This document shows positions 1-7,611 of a stretch of 28,582 nt of DNA, one piece after another. Positions within the stretch are counted from its first letter, which is position 1. The number at the start of each line of letters is the position of its first letter. The notes under the pieces are model-generated. The model made no database searches, was not told the DNA's origin, and saw nothing but the letters and a program-made list of their open reading frames with translations. Made by a program: the position numbers and the translations under genes. The DNA is from Desulfofustis sp. (GTDB lineage: Bacteria; Desulfobacterota; Desulfobulbia; Desulfobulbales; Desulfocapsaceae): contig JAQYVS010000175.1 in NCBI GenBank assembly GCA_030145365.1, forward strand, positions 1 through 28,582. The letters run 5' to 3'.

Positions 1-1
1 A

Positions 2-1327
2 CGTAGCTTGACTGCCAAGGATCTCAGCTCAGCCAATATCTACATCCTCCTGTCACGTGGCAGTGAGCTGTACGATTCTTCTTTTCGCAATATCCTGGTC
101 CCTGTGCTGCTGTCCCGAATCAACAACGGATTTAACTCAAATCTTTTAAAATTTCTGGAAAGAACTGATCCTGACAACGGTTATGTCTCTGATTTCATAA
201 TCAGCTGTGCCCAGAAGGGTAAACTGACTACATTTTTCCCCAATGACAGTGGTGAACAGCGTAAAATTCTGGATCTGATGGCCAAGTCGGCATTTCGTGA
301 CGAACAGAGCCTGATTTTGTTTTCGGCCACCTTCGCAACCCTGCTGCAAAAACTTGAACCGGCGGCCAGAACATACCTGATACAGAAGATGGTCTCTACA
401 ATAGATCAGGCCGATTCAATTTTTTCGCTTCAGCTTCGAGTAATCCTGCAGTTTTATTTCGACAAACATCCGGAACTTCTGTCGACAACCGATATAAAGA
501 TCATAACTAAATTGGTGAACCGATACGGCAGGGTTGACCTCGCGGTCTATACCGCAACCGATTTCAGCCGCTGGAAAGCTGACGGCCGTCTAAGCAGCCT
601 GTCCATTTTCCAGCAGGACGACGATGGAAAAATTTCCTATCTTTCCAATAGCAGAAATCTTCTTAAAAATGGCTATAAACCAAGAACGGCGCAAACAATC
701 AGCCTGCTTGAAAAAAGCAGTCCAATCAGAAAAGAAGCAGAACGCTTGATCGCACGGGGGCAGGTTTCAGCTTTGTATAAACTTTCTGTGGACACACCAC
801 TCATCGTTGAATACCATAAAACTGTCAACGGTTTCGAACTCAGCCATGCAGTCGCCGTTTATCATAATAAGGATACCCAGCGCAGGCTGTTGAAGAAGTA
901 TCTTATCAGTGGAATGGAAATGTTTGCCCAGCGCGGTCACTCTTATTGGCGCGAAGGCCAGCTTTTGGAGCCAATGCGGCAATTACTCAAATCAAAAGAG
1001 ATCACCCACAGCACCATCCCCGATATTAATCGTTTCATGAGCATCGGCTCCTGCGGAGGTATCAGGATTTATTCTGAAATAAACCGTCTTTTCAACAACT
1101 CTGTAGATATCTTCGCCACCGTCGGAACCGGAAAGGCCATTGTAAATGACCCCTATAATCAAAAACTGTTTGAAATCATCGCAACTTCCAATGACACCTT
1201 AACCTGGGAGGAAGTCGCAGGCCGGTTAACCTCTATATTTGCCGATGGTCGTGGCAGCGACTATCTGCAGCCTGGTTCATTACCGGCGATCCTGCACAAG
1301 ATGATGGATGTCGGGAGTCTGAACTGA
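2..1327 (+). CDS. Unrecognised protein with caspase-like His/Cys pair (5' end cut by window)
   Basis: The frame is open to the left edge, so this is probably the C-terminal part of a longer protein. The first possible start is a TTG at 8 with no visible ribosome site. No signal peptide or membrane segment is visible. Counting from the TTG, the N-terminal 300 residues look helical and repeat-like. The C-terminal third contains RGHSYW (His311) and, 38 residues later, IGSCGG (Cys349), followed by ATVGTGKAIVNDP. From memory, RGHSY...GSCGG...GTG.VNDP recurs in a little-studied bacterial family. The arrangement resembles the His-then-Cys dyad of clan CD (caspase/CHAT-like) peptidases, but the His is followed by Ser, not the usual Gly, so activity is only inferred. 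The stop overlaps the ATG of holA by one base, indicating translational coupling. No function can be assigned with confidence. Confidence 0.75.
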   Translation, partial: RSLTAKDLSSANIYILLSRGSELYDSSFRNILVPVLLSRINNGFNSNLLKFLERTDPDNGYVSDFIISCAQKGKLTTFFPNDSGEQRKILDLMAKSAFRDEQSLILFSATFATLLQKLEPAARTYLIQKMVSTIDQADSIFSLQLRVILQFYFDKHPELLSTTDIKIITKLVNRYGRVDLAVYTATDFSRWKADGRLSSLSIFQQDDDGKISYLSNSRNLLKNGYKPRTAQTISLLEKSSPIRKEAERLIARGQVSALYKLSVDTPLIVEYHKTVNGFELSHAVAVYHNKDTQRRLLKKYLISGMEMFAQRGHSYWREGQLLEPMRQLLKSKEITHSTIPDINRFMSIGSCGGIRIYSEINRLFNNSVDIFATVGTGKAIVNDPYNQKLFEIIATSNDTLTWEEVAGRLTSIFADGRGSDYLQPGSLPAILHKMMDVGSLN

Positions 1328-2691
1328 TGGCCCTTCACAAACGAACTCAGCTGGGCCCTCTGTTAGAAGCCATTTCAGGCGGTGAACGCAAGCAGATCTA
1401 TCTCTTCTTCGGCGAGCGTTTTCTCTGTCAGCAGGCCGTGCAACAGATCGAGGCGGCCCTTTTTACCCATGCCTCCGGTTCGGTACATACACTTGACGGA
1501 GCTGCCGAAGACCCAAACAAATTGCTCTCACGGATTCTCAGTTTCACACTTCTTCCGGGTTTACAGGTCTATCGAGTGGTTGATACCAACTTATTCCACT
1601 CCCGTCAGGTTGCCGAGCAGATCTGGGATAAAGCCTGTAAATCACTAAAAAACAACAAATCCGGTGCGGCTGCCCGGCACTTGGCAAATCTGCTGCACCT
1701 CGGTTCTATAAAAGTTACTGACAACAAGACTTTTTCTGATATTGCAGCCGACCAGTGGCAGAAACTTTTCGGTTTTGCCCATCCGGGCCAAAATCTTGAC
1801 TGGGCTGACCGCCTGGTCAGCACGATAAGTGTACCTCTGTCTTCCTCCGATGATCCAGTCAATAAACTTATAGCGGCCATCGCCCAAGGCTTTCCCCAAG
1901 ACAATGTCCTTATACTCAGCGCCGAACAGGTCGATAAAAGAAAAAAGCTTTTTACCCATATCAAAAAACATGGCGAAATCATTGACTGCTCAGTCATCGA
2001 AGGAGCCTCAAAAGCCGCCGTTACCCAGCAAAAAGAAGTAGTTAGGGAGATGATCCGAACCACTCTGGAAAAATTGAATAAAACCATCGAACCGCAGGCT
2101 CTGGAAATACTTTTTGAGCGGATCGGCTTTCATCCGGTTGGTGCAGTAATGGAAGTTGAAAAACTGGCGCTCTATGTTGATCAGCGTCCACGCATCACCT
2201 CCAGTGATCTTGAACAGATGGTGGGCCGCACCAGAGAAGATGCGATTTTTGAGTTAACTGAAGCATTGGGAAACAAAAACAGTAGCCGGACCATGACCGT
2301 TCTCGATCATTTGCTGACAAACTCAATCCATGGTTTGGCCATTGTCGCTTCCCTGCGAAATTATCTGCGCAGGCTGCTCATATTCAAATCCCTGCAGAAC
2401 CAGCCCACCCCCGTCTGGACGAACCGCATGACCAGTAATGAATTTCAAAATGATTACCTGCCAGCAATAAAAGAGACTGGAGCCTGGCCGGATCTTCTCA
2501 AAGGACACCCGTACGCCCTGTATAAGGGATTCTCCAAGGCTTCAGAATTCTCTGCAGAAACCTTGGAACAATCACTTACGCTTTTGCTGGATGCAGAATT
2601 CAAGCTCAAGGGAGGAGCGGTCTCCACCCGCCTTGTTCTTGAGGATTTACTGATTTCATTGCTTACCGAAGACGAGAAGCTCGGAGCCTGA
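1327..2691 (+). CDS. holA: DNA polymerase III subunit delta
   Basis: This is the clamp-loader delta subunit, which opens the beta sliding clamp within the DnaX complex in the cytoplasm. The N-terminus (YLFFGERFLCQQAVQQIE, about residues 25-42) matches the opening strand and helix of the delta AAA+-like domain I. Residues about 250-340 (LEILFERIGFHPVGAVMEVEK, then TREDAIFELTEALGNKN) match the lid and collar domains. As expected for delta, there is no Walker A lysine motif. At 454 residues it is about 110 longer than the 343-residue E. coli protein. The extra material lies around residues 100-185, inside domain I, and is probably a lineage-specific insertion. It is translationally coupled to the upstream gene through a TGATG overlap. 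Identification is firm at domain level and rests on motif recognition only. Confidence 0.85.
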   Translation: MALHKRTQLGPLLEAISGGERKQIYLFFGERFLCQQAVQQIEAALFTHASGSVHTLDGAAEDPNKLLSRILSFTLLPGLQVYRVVDTNLFHSRQVAEQIWDKACKSLKNNKSGAAARHLANLLHLGSIKVTDNKTFSDIAADQWQKLFGFAHPGQNLDWADRLVSTISVPLSSSDDPVNKLIAAIAQGFPQDNVLILSAEQVDKRKKLFTHIKKHGEIIDCSVIEGASKAAVTQQKEVVREMIRTTLEKLNKTIEPQALEILFERIGFHPVGAVMEVEKLALYVDQRPRITSSDLEQMVGRTREDAIFELTEALGNKNSSRTMTVLDHLLTNSIHGLAIVASLRNYLRRLLIFKSLQNQPTPVWTNRMTSNEFQNDYLPAIKETGAWPDLLKGHPYALYKGFSKASEFSAETLEQSLTLLLDAEFKLKGGAVSTRLVLEDLLISLLTEDEKLGA

Positions 2692-2733
2692 TGGATAAAA
2701 CTGTGCAAACCGGTAATTGAAAACCCTCAAATC

Positions 2734-2765
2734 GGGATTATTGTTATCCCAAAGAAGAGTATAAT
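2734..2765 (+). promoter_or_regulatory. Candidate clpSA promoter with overlapping inverted repeat
   Basis: The 104-base gap between holA and clpS contains a perfect TATAAT at 2760-2765, 30 bases before the clpS start. No good -35 lies at 17 bases; TTGTTA at 2741-2746 is only 13 bases upstream. GGGAT at 2734-2738 and ATCCC at 2746-2750 form an inverted repeat across the -35 area and could be an operator. The call rests on sequence appearance alone. Confidence 0.3.
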
Positions 2766-2795
2766 GTAATAACCACTATAGAAAAACTGTAAGAG

Positions 2796-3110
2796 ATGGG
2801 AGAAAAAAACGGAGAACTTCAGGGATCAACTCTCACTGAAGATGTGATCGAGACCAAGGAGCCGCCGCGATATAAGGTGCTGCTTCACAACGATGATTAC
2901 ACGACCATGGAATTTGTTGTCTCGATTCTGCAAAACATTTTTCACAGATCAAAACAGGACGCCACCAAAATTATGCTGAACGTCCATAACGACGGGGTCG
3001 GGATCGCTGGAGTCTACTCGCGGGAGATCTGCGAAACCAAAATAGCCATTGTCCACGAACTGGGGAAAAAGAACGAATATCCACTGCGCTGCACTATGGA
3101 AAAAGAATAG
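2796..3110 (+). CDS. clpS: ATP-dependent Clp protease adaptor ClpS
   Basis: ClpS is a small cytoplasmic adaptor that binds N-end-rule substrates and hands them to the ClpA N-domain for degradation by ClpAP. The 104-residue length is typical. A flexible N-terminal tail (about 1-24) precedes the folded core. The core has the family signature YKVLLHNDDYTTMEFVV (residues 26-42), in which the NDD.TTME segment lines the N-degron pocket. The later GVGIAGVYSREICETK segment corresponds to the conserved G.a..G.y..evAe.k region. The ATG at 2796 is preceded only by a purine-rich stretch (AAGAG), a weak ribosome site. clpA begins 22 bases downstream, so the two are almost certainly cotranscribed in the usual clpS-clpA order. 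Confidence 0.95.
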   Translation: MGEKNGELQGSTLTEDVIETKEPPRYKVLLHNDDYTTMEFVVSILQNIFHRSKQDATKIMLNVHNDGVGIAGVYSREICETKIAIVHELGKKNEYPLRCTMEKE

Positions 3111-3132
3111 CACCAACAAATACGTGAGCACT

Positions 3133-5400
3133 ATGTTGAGCAAAACACTTGAAGCATCCCTGATCAAGGCAATTAAAGAAGCAAAAATTAAAAATCATGA
3201 ATTCGTCACCGTGGAGCATATGCTTTACGGGCTTCTTCACGATGAGCTGGCCACCTATATCATCAGAGAGTGTGGTGGGTCCGTTGAGTCATTAAAGGAA
3301 CAGCTTGAATCGTTTTTAACCCGTGAAATCCCAACCGTTTCTGCCGATATCGGAACCGACCCGAACCAGACCATTGCCTTTAACCGGGTTTTGCAACGGG
3401 CGGTTGCCCACGTTCAGAGTTGCGGTAAAAAGGAAGTCGACTCAGGAGATGTGCTGGTAGCAATCTTTTCAGAGACCGAATCCCATGCCGTATATTTCCT
3501 CGGTTCAATCGGGGTTGGTAGAATGGAGGTGGTCAACCTTGTTTCCCATGAATTGCCCGAGGGATTACAGAAGGAGCCGCTACCGCATCCTCCGCCCGAC
3601 TCCGGCAGTCAGTCAACCAGAGACGACAAGGAAGATAAAGCCCTGAGCGATTTTACGGTAAATTATGCCGGTCTGGCGGAAGAAGGAAAGATCGATCCGC
3701 TGATCGGTAGACATGAAGAAGTCAGCCGGATGATGCAGGTCCTGTGCCGTCGGAAAAAAAATAACCCGCTGCTGGTTGGCGAACCGGGAGTTGGCAAAAC
3801 AGCAATGGCGGAAGGCCTGGCATTACGAATCCACGAAGACAAAGTCGCTCGCAAGAATGGAGAAAAAGCCACAGTTCCAGAGTTACTCCAGGATGTTGAA
3901 ATCTACCAGCTAGACATGGGCACCCTGGTGGCCGGAACAAAATATCGCGGTGATTTCGAAAAACGAATTAAAAGTGTGGTGGCCGCCATTGAAAAAAAGG
4001 ATAATGCCGTCCTCTTTATCGATGAGATGCATACCATAGTCGGTGCAGGCGCCACCAGCGGCGGATCGATGGATGCCTCAAACCTGCTCAAACCGGCGCT
4101 TCAATCGGGAATTCTGCGCTGTATTGGTTCCACCACTTACGAAGAGTATAAAAATCAGATCGAAAAGGATCGAGCCCTTTCCAGAAGATTTCAGAAAATC
4201 GACATCGAGGAGCCGACTGTCCCCGATACCTGTAAGATACTCGCAGGTCTTCAGCCCCGTTATGAAGAACACCATCAGATTCGCTATTCCAAAGCAGCAG
4301 TCCGGGCAATGGCTGAATTGTCTGATCGTTATATCAATGAGCGTTTTCTGCCGGATAAAGCAATCGATATCATGGATGAAGTGGGATCACTGTTTAGACT
4401 GGAAGGTCGGCAGAATTCGGTGGTCAAGATAAACGACATCGAACGGGTCGTCTCTTCCATTGCCCGAATTCCAGCCCGGACCAGAAAAGGTACCGACCTG
4501 GAATCACTCAAGGGGCTTGAAACTCGGATGAAAGCAGTAATTTTCGGTCAGGATACCGCCTTGAAAACTATCATCCAAGCGGTAAAACGTTCCAGAGCCG
4601 GACTGGGAAATCCCGATTCACCTATGGGCAGTTTTCTTTTTGCCGGGCCGACTGGCGTGGGGAAAACGGAAGTAGCCAGACAGCTCTCCCAATGTCTGAG
4701 TGTTCATTTCGAACGATTCGATATGAGCGAATACATGGAGAAACATGCCGTTGCCCGCCTCATTGGCGCTCCCCCAGGATACGTCGGCTTTGACCAGGGT
4801 GGCCTGCTCACCGAGGCGATCCGCAAACACCCCTACTCTGTACTGCTGCTCGACGAAATCGAAAAAGCGCATATGGATATTTACTCCATCCTGCTTCAGG
4901 TTATGGACCACTCCACACTTACCGACAATACCGGCAGAAAAGCAGACTTCAGAAATGTAATCATCATCATGACAACCAACGCCGGGGCACGGGAGATGGC
5001 GGCCAACACCATCGGCTTTGTCGGTGATAAGAAAGGAAAAAGTGATAAGGCTGTGGAGAAGCTCTTCTCCCCGGAATTCAGAAACAGGCTTGACTCGATT
5101 GTCACCTTTGGTTCACTCAGTTCCGATTCAATGAAACGGGTAGTCGATAAACTTATCGCCGAACTTGAGGAACAGCTTTCAGAGAAGAAAGTAAAGATAG
5201 CATTGACAGAGAAAGCCAGGGAATGGCTGGCAGAAAAGGGCTATGATCCCGATTTTGGCGCCCGACCACTCAGGCGGCTTATTATGAACGAAATCGGTGA
5301 TGTGCTCTCCGAAGAAATTCTCTTCGGCAACCTGACCCGCGGCGGTCGTGTCGATATCGGCGTAAAATCAGATACGCTTACTTTTTCCTATCAGGGGTGA
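3133..5400 (+). CDS. clpA: ATP-dependent Clp protease ATP-binding subunit ClpA
   Basis: ClpA is a hexameric AAA+ unfoldase that feeds substrates to ClpP. I chose the ATG at 3133 because it gives 755 residues (E. coli ClpA has 758) and begins MLSKTLEASL, matching the Clp N-domain. The frame stays open back to 3049, but that extension overlaps clpS and looks non-coding. Domains in order: ClpS-binding N-domain (about 1-145); linker rich in P, D and K; first AAA+ module with Walker A GEPGVGKT (216-223) and Walker B VLFIDEMHT; second AAA+ module with Walker A GPTGVGKT (505-512) and Walker B VLLLDEIEKAH; C-terminal D2 small domain. The ClpP-docking loop IGF is at 627-629, so the protein should work with ClpP. 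No clpP gene lies in the window. There is no ClpB-type middle coiled coil. Confidence 0.96.
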   Translation: MLSKTLEASLIKAIKEAKIKNHEFVTVEHMLYGLLHDELATYIIRECGGSVESLKEQLESFLTREIPTVSADIGTDPNQTIAFNRVLQRAVAHVQSCGKKEVDSGDVLVAIFSETESHAVYFLGSIGVGRMEVVNLVSHELPEGLQKEPLPHPPPDSGSQSTRDDKEDKALSDFTVNYAGLAEEGKIDPLIGRHEEVSRMMQVLCRRKKNNPLLVGEPGVGKTAMAEGLALRIHEDKVARKNGEKATVPELLQDVEIYQLDMGTLVAGTKYRGDFEKRIKSVVAAIEKKDNAVLFIDEMHTIVGAGATSGGSMDASNLLKPALQSGILRCIGSTTYEEYKNQIEKDRALSRRFQKIDIEEPTVPDTCKILAGLQPRYEEHHQIRYSKAAVRAMAELSDRYINERFLPDKAIDIMDEVGSLFRLEGRQNSVVKINDIERVVSSIARIPARTRKGTDLESLKGLETRMKAVIFGQDTALKTIIQAVKRSRAGLGNPDSPMGSFLFAGPTGVGKTEVARQLSQCLSVHFERFDMSEYMEKHAVARLIGAPPGYVGFDQGGLLTEAIRKHPYSVLLLDEIEKAHMDIYSILLQVMDHSTLTDNTGRKADFRNVIIIMTTNAGAREMAANTIGFVGDKKGKSDKAVEKLFSPEFRNRLDSIVTFGSLSSDSMKRVVDKLIAELEEQLSEKKVKIALTEKAREWLAEKGYDPDFGARPLRRLIMNEIGDVLSEEILFGNLTRGGRVDIGVKSDTLTFSYQG

Positions 5401-5422
5401 TACACAAATCTCACGTATAAAT

Positions 5423-6967
5423 TCAGGAAATTGCATCTGGCGGCACCAGAAAGGGTGCATGATTTGAACCAAATACCGGAGGATTTCTTCGATCTATTTC
5501 CCTGATACACGGGTCTTTTCGGAATTGTTTGTCTAAAAAGTTTCGGACTGTTTTGCGATCCCAGCCATGAGGGTGGATGAAATCGCAATAGAGCGACAGA
5601 TCCCCATCAGAAAATCGATCAACGACACCATCTGCTTCGGGGCCACAGATTGGCATATTAAAGATAGCCAGATTGAAAAATGTGATCGACTCAGATTGTC
5701 TTTTTACAAAATCAAGGGTCTTCAGGGCGTCGCTTTCTGTTTCGGCAGGTGTGCCGAACAATAGATAGATGTAGGTGGCAATCCCTGCACGACGAAGATT
5801 ATCCAAAACAATTTCCACCCGATCCAGCCTGATTCCCTTATGTAGTCGATCCAATACCTGTTGTGAACCCGATTCAAGCCCCAGCTTAAGCATGACGCAG
5901 CCCGATTTTTTCAAGCTCAGGCAAAAATCGAAACTTTCCAGATTTTTTTCAAAACGGCAGAAGCCATACCAGGGAACCGCCGGCGGCGAATCGATCAAAG
6001 CTTTCAACAGGGCGGGGCTGATGGCGTTATCCAGTAAGTGAAGCAGCACCGGGTTATAGGCGCTGATCAATGTTTTGAGTTCAGCAATTGATTCGGATAC
6101 GGGTTTTGCTAAATAGGCAGTATCCTCAGCATGATCCGGGCAGAATCTGCACTTTTTCCAATAACAGCCGGCAGAAGCACTATAGGGCAGAATCAGCCCG
6201 GGGCTCAGATAGTGCTGGAGATTAAAATCATCATAGTTAAAGGTGCCGAGCCTAGTCGCTCTCTCTTTTCCATACAGGCGCAGTAACTCCGACTCACCTG
6301 CTCCCTTGATGCAATGATCGATCAGTCCCCGGAACGGATCGTTCCAGTTTGGGCTATTCATCCATGAGGTCAGCAACCCTCCTCCGGCGATGGTCTGCAC
6401 TTCAGGATATCGCTTTCTGATAAATCCCAGGATTGCAAAACCGGTTAATGCCTGGCTCAAATAAGAGAAGGACACGCCGATGCTGCCGGGATTGTACTTC
6501 TGAATCATTATCTCAAGGCGACGGCTGAAAAAAGGATAGAAATCGTTCGATTCGGGGCAACGGGCAGATTTCAGCAGATCACCACTGGAAAGAGGTGACT
6601 TTGTCCGTTCGTTAAAATTGGCAAAACTGATATCACAATCAGACGTATCGCCAATAACGGCAAGGATACGCCCAAGATCGCTTATAGCCCGCTGGTAACG
6701 ATCGGGCGACTGATACAAAGATAATGATCTCAGATCATCAAGATATCTGTCTTTATGCTTCAGTGCCCGTCTGCTCCAGGTATCCACCGGAATCAATTGC
6801 TGATCAAGTTGATCAAGCAGGCATTCCTGACTCAGATCAACCAGTGTGCAGTCAATCCCGTTTGCTTGCAGAGCTCCGGCAATCCTGGCAATTCCTGCCG
6901 GAGGTTCACACGGTTTGGCCACGGGTGGATTAATAAGAAGCACTGAGCAAGGTGAAGATGTAGTCAA
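5423..6967 (-). CDS. B12-binding-fold radical SAM protein
   Basis: The N-terminus (VLLINPPVAKP, then PPAGIARIAGALQANG) is typical of the Rossmann-like cobalamin-binding domain that precedes many radical SAM cores. I see no DxHxxG cobalamin-ligating motif, so cobalamin may not bind or may bind base-on. The radical SAM cluster motif is GCYWKKCRFC (Cys268, Cys273, Cys276), with four residues between the first two cysteines instead of the usual three. Later segments (LKLGLESGSQQVLDRLHKG, then YIYLLFGTPAETESDALKT) are classical radical SAM barrel motifs. The substrate is unknown; methyl transfer or complex rearrangement chemistry is typical of the family. The frame opens at a TTG (6967) with no ribosome site, so the start is uncertain. 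It is monocistronic, convergent with clpA (22 bases between stops) and divergent from the HIT gene. Confidence 0.85.
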   Translation of the reverse strand: MTTSSPCSVLLINPPVAKPCEPPAGIARIAGALQANGIDCTLVDLSQECLLDQLDQQLIPVDTWSRRALKHKDRYLDDLRSLSLYQSPDRYQRAISDLGRILAVIGDTSDCDISFANFNERTKSPLSSGDLLKSARCPESNDFYPFFSRRLEIMIQKYNPGSIGVSFSYLSQALTGFAILGFIRKRYPEVQTIAGGGLLTSWMNSPNWNDPFRGLIDHCIKGAGESELLRLYGKERATRLGTFNYDDFNLQHYLSPGLILPYSASAGCYWKKCRFCPDHAEDTAYLAKPVSESIAELKTLISAYNPVLLHLLDNAISPALLKALIDSPPAVPWYGFCRFEKNLESFDFCLSLKKSGCVMLKLGLESGSQQVLDRLHKGIRLDRVEIVLDNLRRAGIATYIYLLFGTPAETESDALKTLDFVKRQSESITFFNLAIFNMPICGPEADGVVDRFSDGDLSLYCDFIHPHGWDRKTVRNFLDKQFRKDPCIREIDRRNPPVFGSNHAPFLVPPDAIS

Positions 6968-7035
6968 AAAGGCGTATGATAGTAAGGGTTATCCAAATGA
7001 GTTATTGTTCACGCAGGGCACAATGTGTGAGCGCT

Positions 7036-7077
7036 CCAGAATCATTGAGTATTGTGATCTCGTGGTCACGGTTCTGG
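7036..7077. promoter_or_regulatory. Nested inverted repeat in divergent intergenic region
   Basis: In the 226-base gap between the radical SAM gene and the HIT gene, CCAGAA (7036-7041) pairs with TTCTGG (7072-7077). Inside it, GTGATC (7054-7059) and GGTCAC (7064-7069) form a second stem with one G-T pair and loop TCGT. Just downstream, GATCTTCAAGATC at 7099-7111 is a perfect 13-base palindrome. These could be operators or RNA structure; function is unknown. I saw no convincing promoter in this gap. Confidence 0.3.
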
Positions 7078-7193
7078 AACCTTACCAGCAACAAAGAGGA
7101 TCTTCAAGATCTGTACGCATTTTGCACTTTGCAAGAGTTATCGTCTATTGTATGAATATTGACTAAAGTCTAATTCAGCAAAGGAGAGCGATT

Positions 7194-7535
7194 ATGAGTG
7201 ATTGTCTGTTCTGTAAAATCGTTGCTGGCGACATTCCCGCCGATAAGGTCTATGAAGATGATGATGTTTTTGCTTTCAGGGATATTTCTCCCCAGGCGCC
7301 AACCCATTTTCTGGTTATTCCAAAAAAACACCTCAGTGATCTTTCGGCGGTGAATGAAGATCACGAAAAACTCATTGGCAAACTCGTCCGCATTGGCGCC
7401 GAACTTGCGGCTCAAGAAGGTCTTGACGGTGGATACCGGGTGATATTTAACAACGGTCCGGATGGCGGCCAGATCGTCTATCATATTCACATGCATATTC
7501 TTGGCGGCAGACAATTGAGAGGACCTCTGGGGTGA
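7194..7535 (+). CDS. hinT: HIT family purine nucleoside phosphoramidase (HinT-like)
   Basis: This is a histidine-triad hydrolase of the HinT branch, a small cytoplasmic dimer that cleaves AMP-N phosphoramidates and adenylate intermediates. The sequence opens CLFCKIVAGDIPADKVYEDD, the standard HinT start; its CxxC often binds zinc in this branch. It ends with the catalytic triad HIHMH (His97, His99, His101), then ILGGR. The 113-residue length matches bacterial HinT. A clear ribosome site (AAGGAGAG, about 8 bases before ATG) supports the start. rmuC follows 76 bases later on the same strand and may be cotranscribed. Cellular substrate is not inferable from context. Confidence 0.95.
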   Translation: MSDCLFCKIVAGDIPADKVYEDDDVFAFRDISPQAPTHFLVIPKKHLSDLSAVNEDHEKLIGKLVRIGAELAAQEGLDGGYRVIFNNGPDGGQIVYHIHMHILGGRQLRGPLG

Positions 7536-7611
7536 TCCGGTCGATTTAGCGCATTTAAAAACATGATAAGCCTAAACGGACCGCCATCGTGAGGACAAGC
7601 GATTCACCTGA

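Noticed and set aside
3049..3132. N-terminal extension of the clpA frame into clpS
   Set aside because: The added 28 residues do not resemble any Clp N-domain and overlap clpS. The ATG at 3133 gives the family length and start.
5436..5450. TCTGG-CGGCA-CCAGA stem as a clpA terminator
   Set aside because: It lies within the coding end of the convergent radical SAM gene and has no T-run on either strand.
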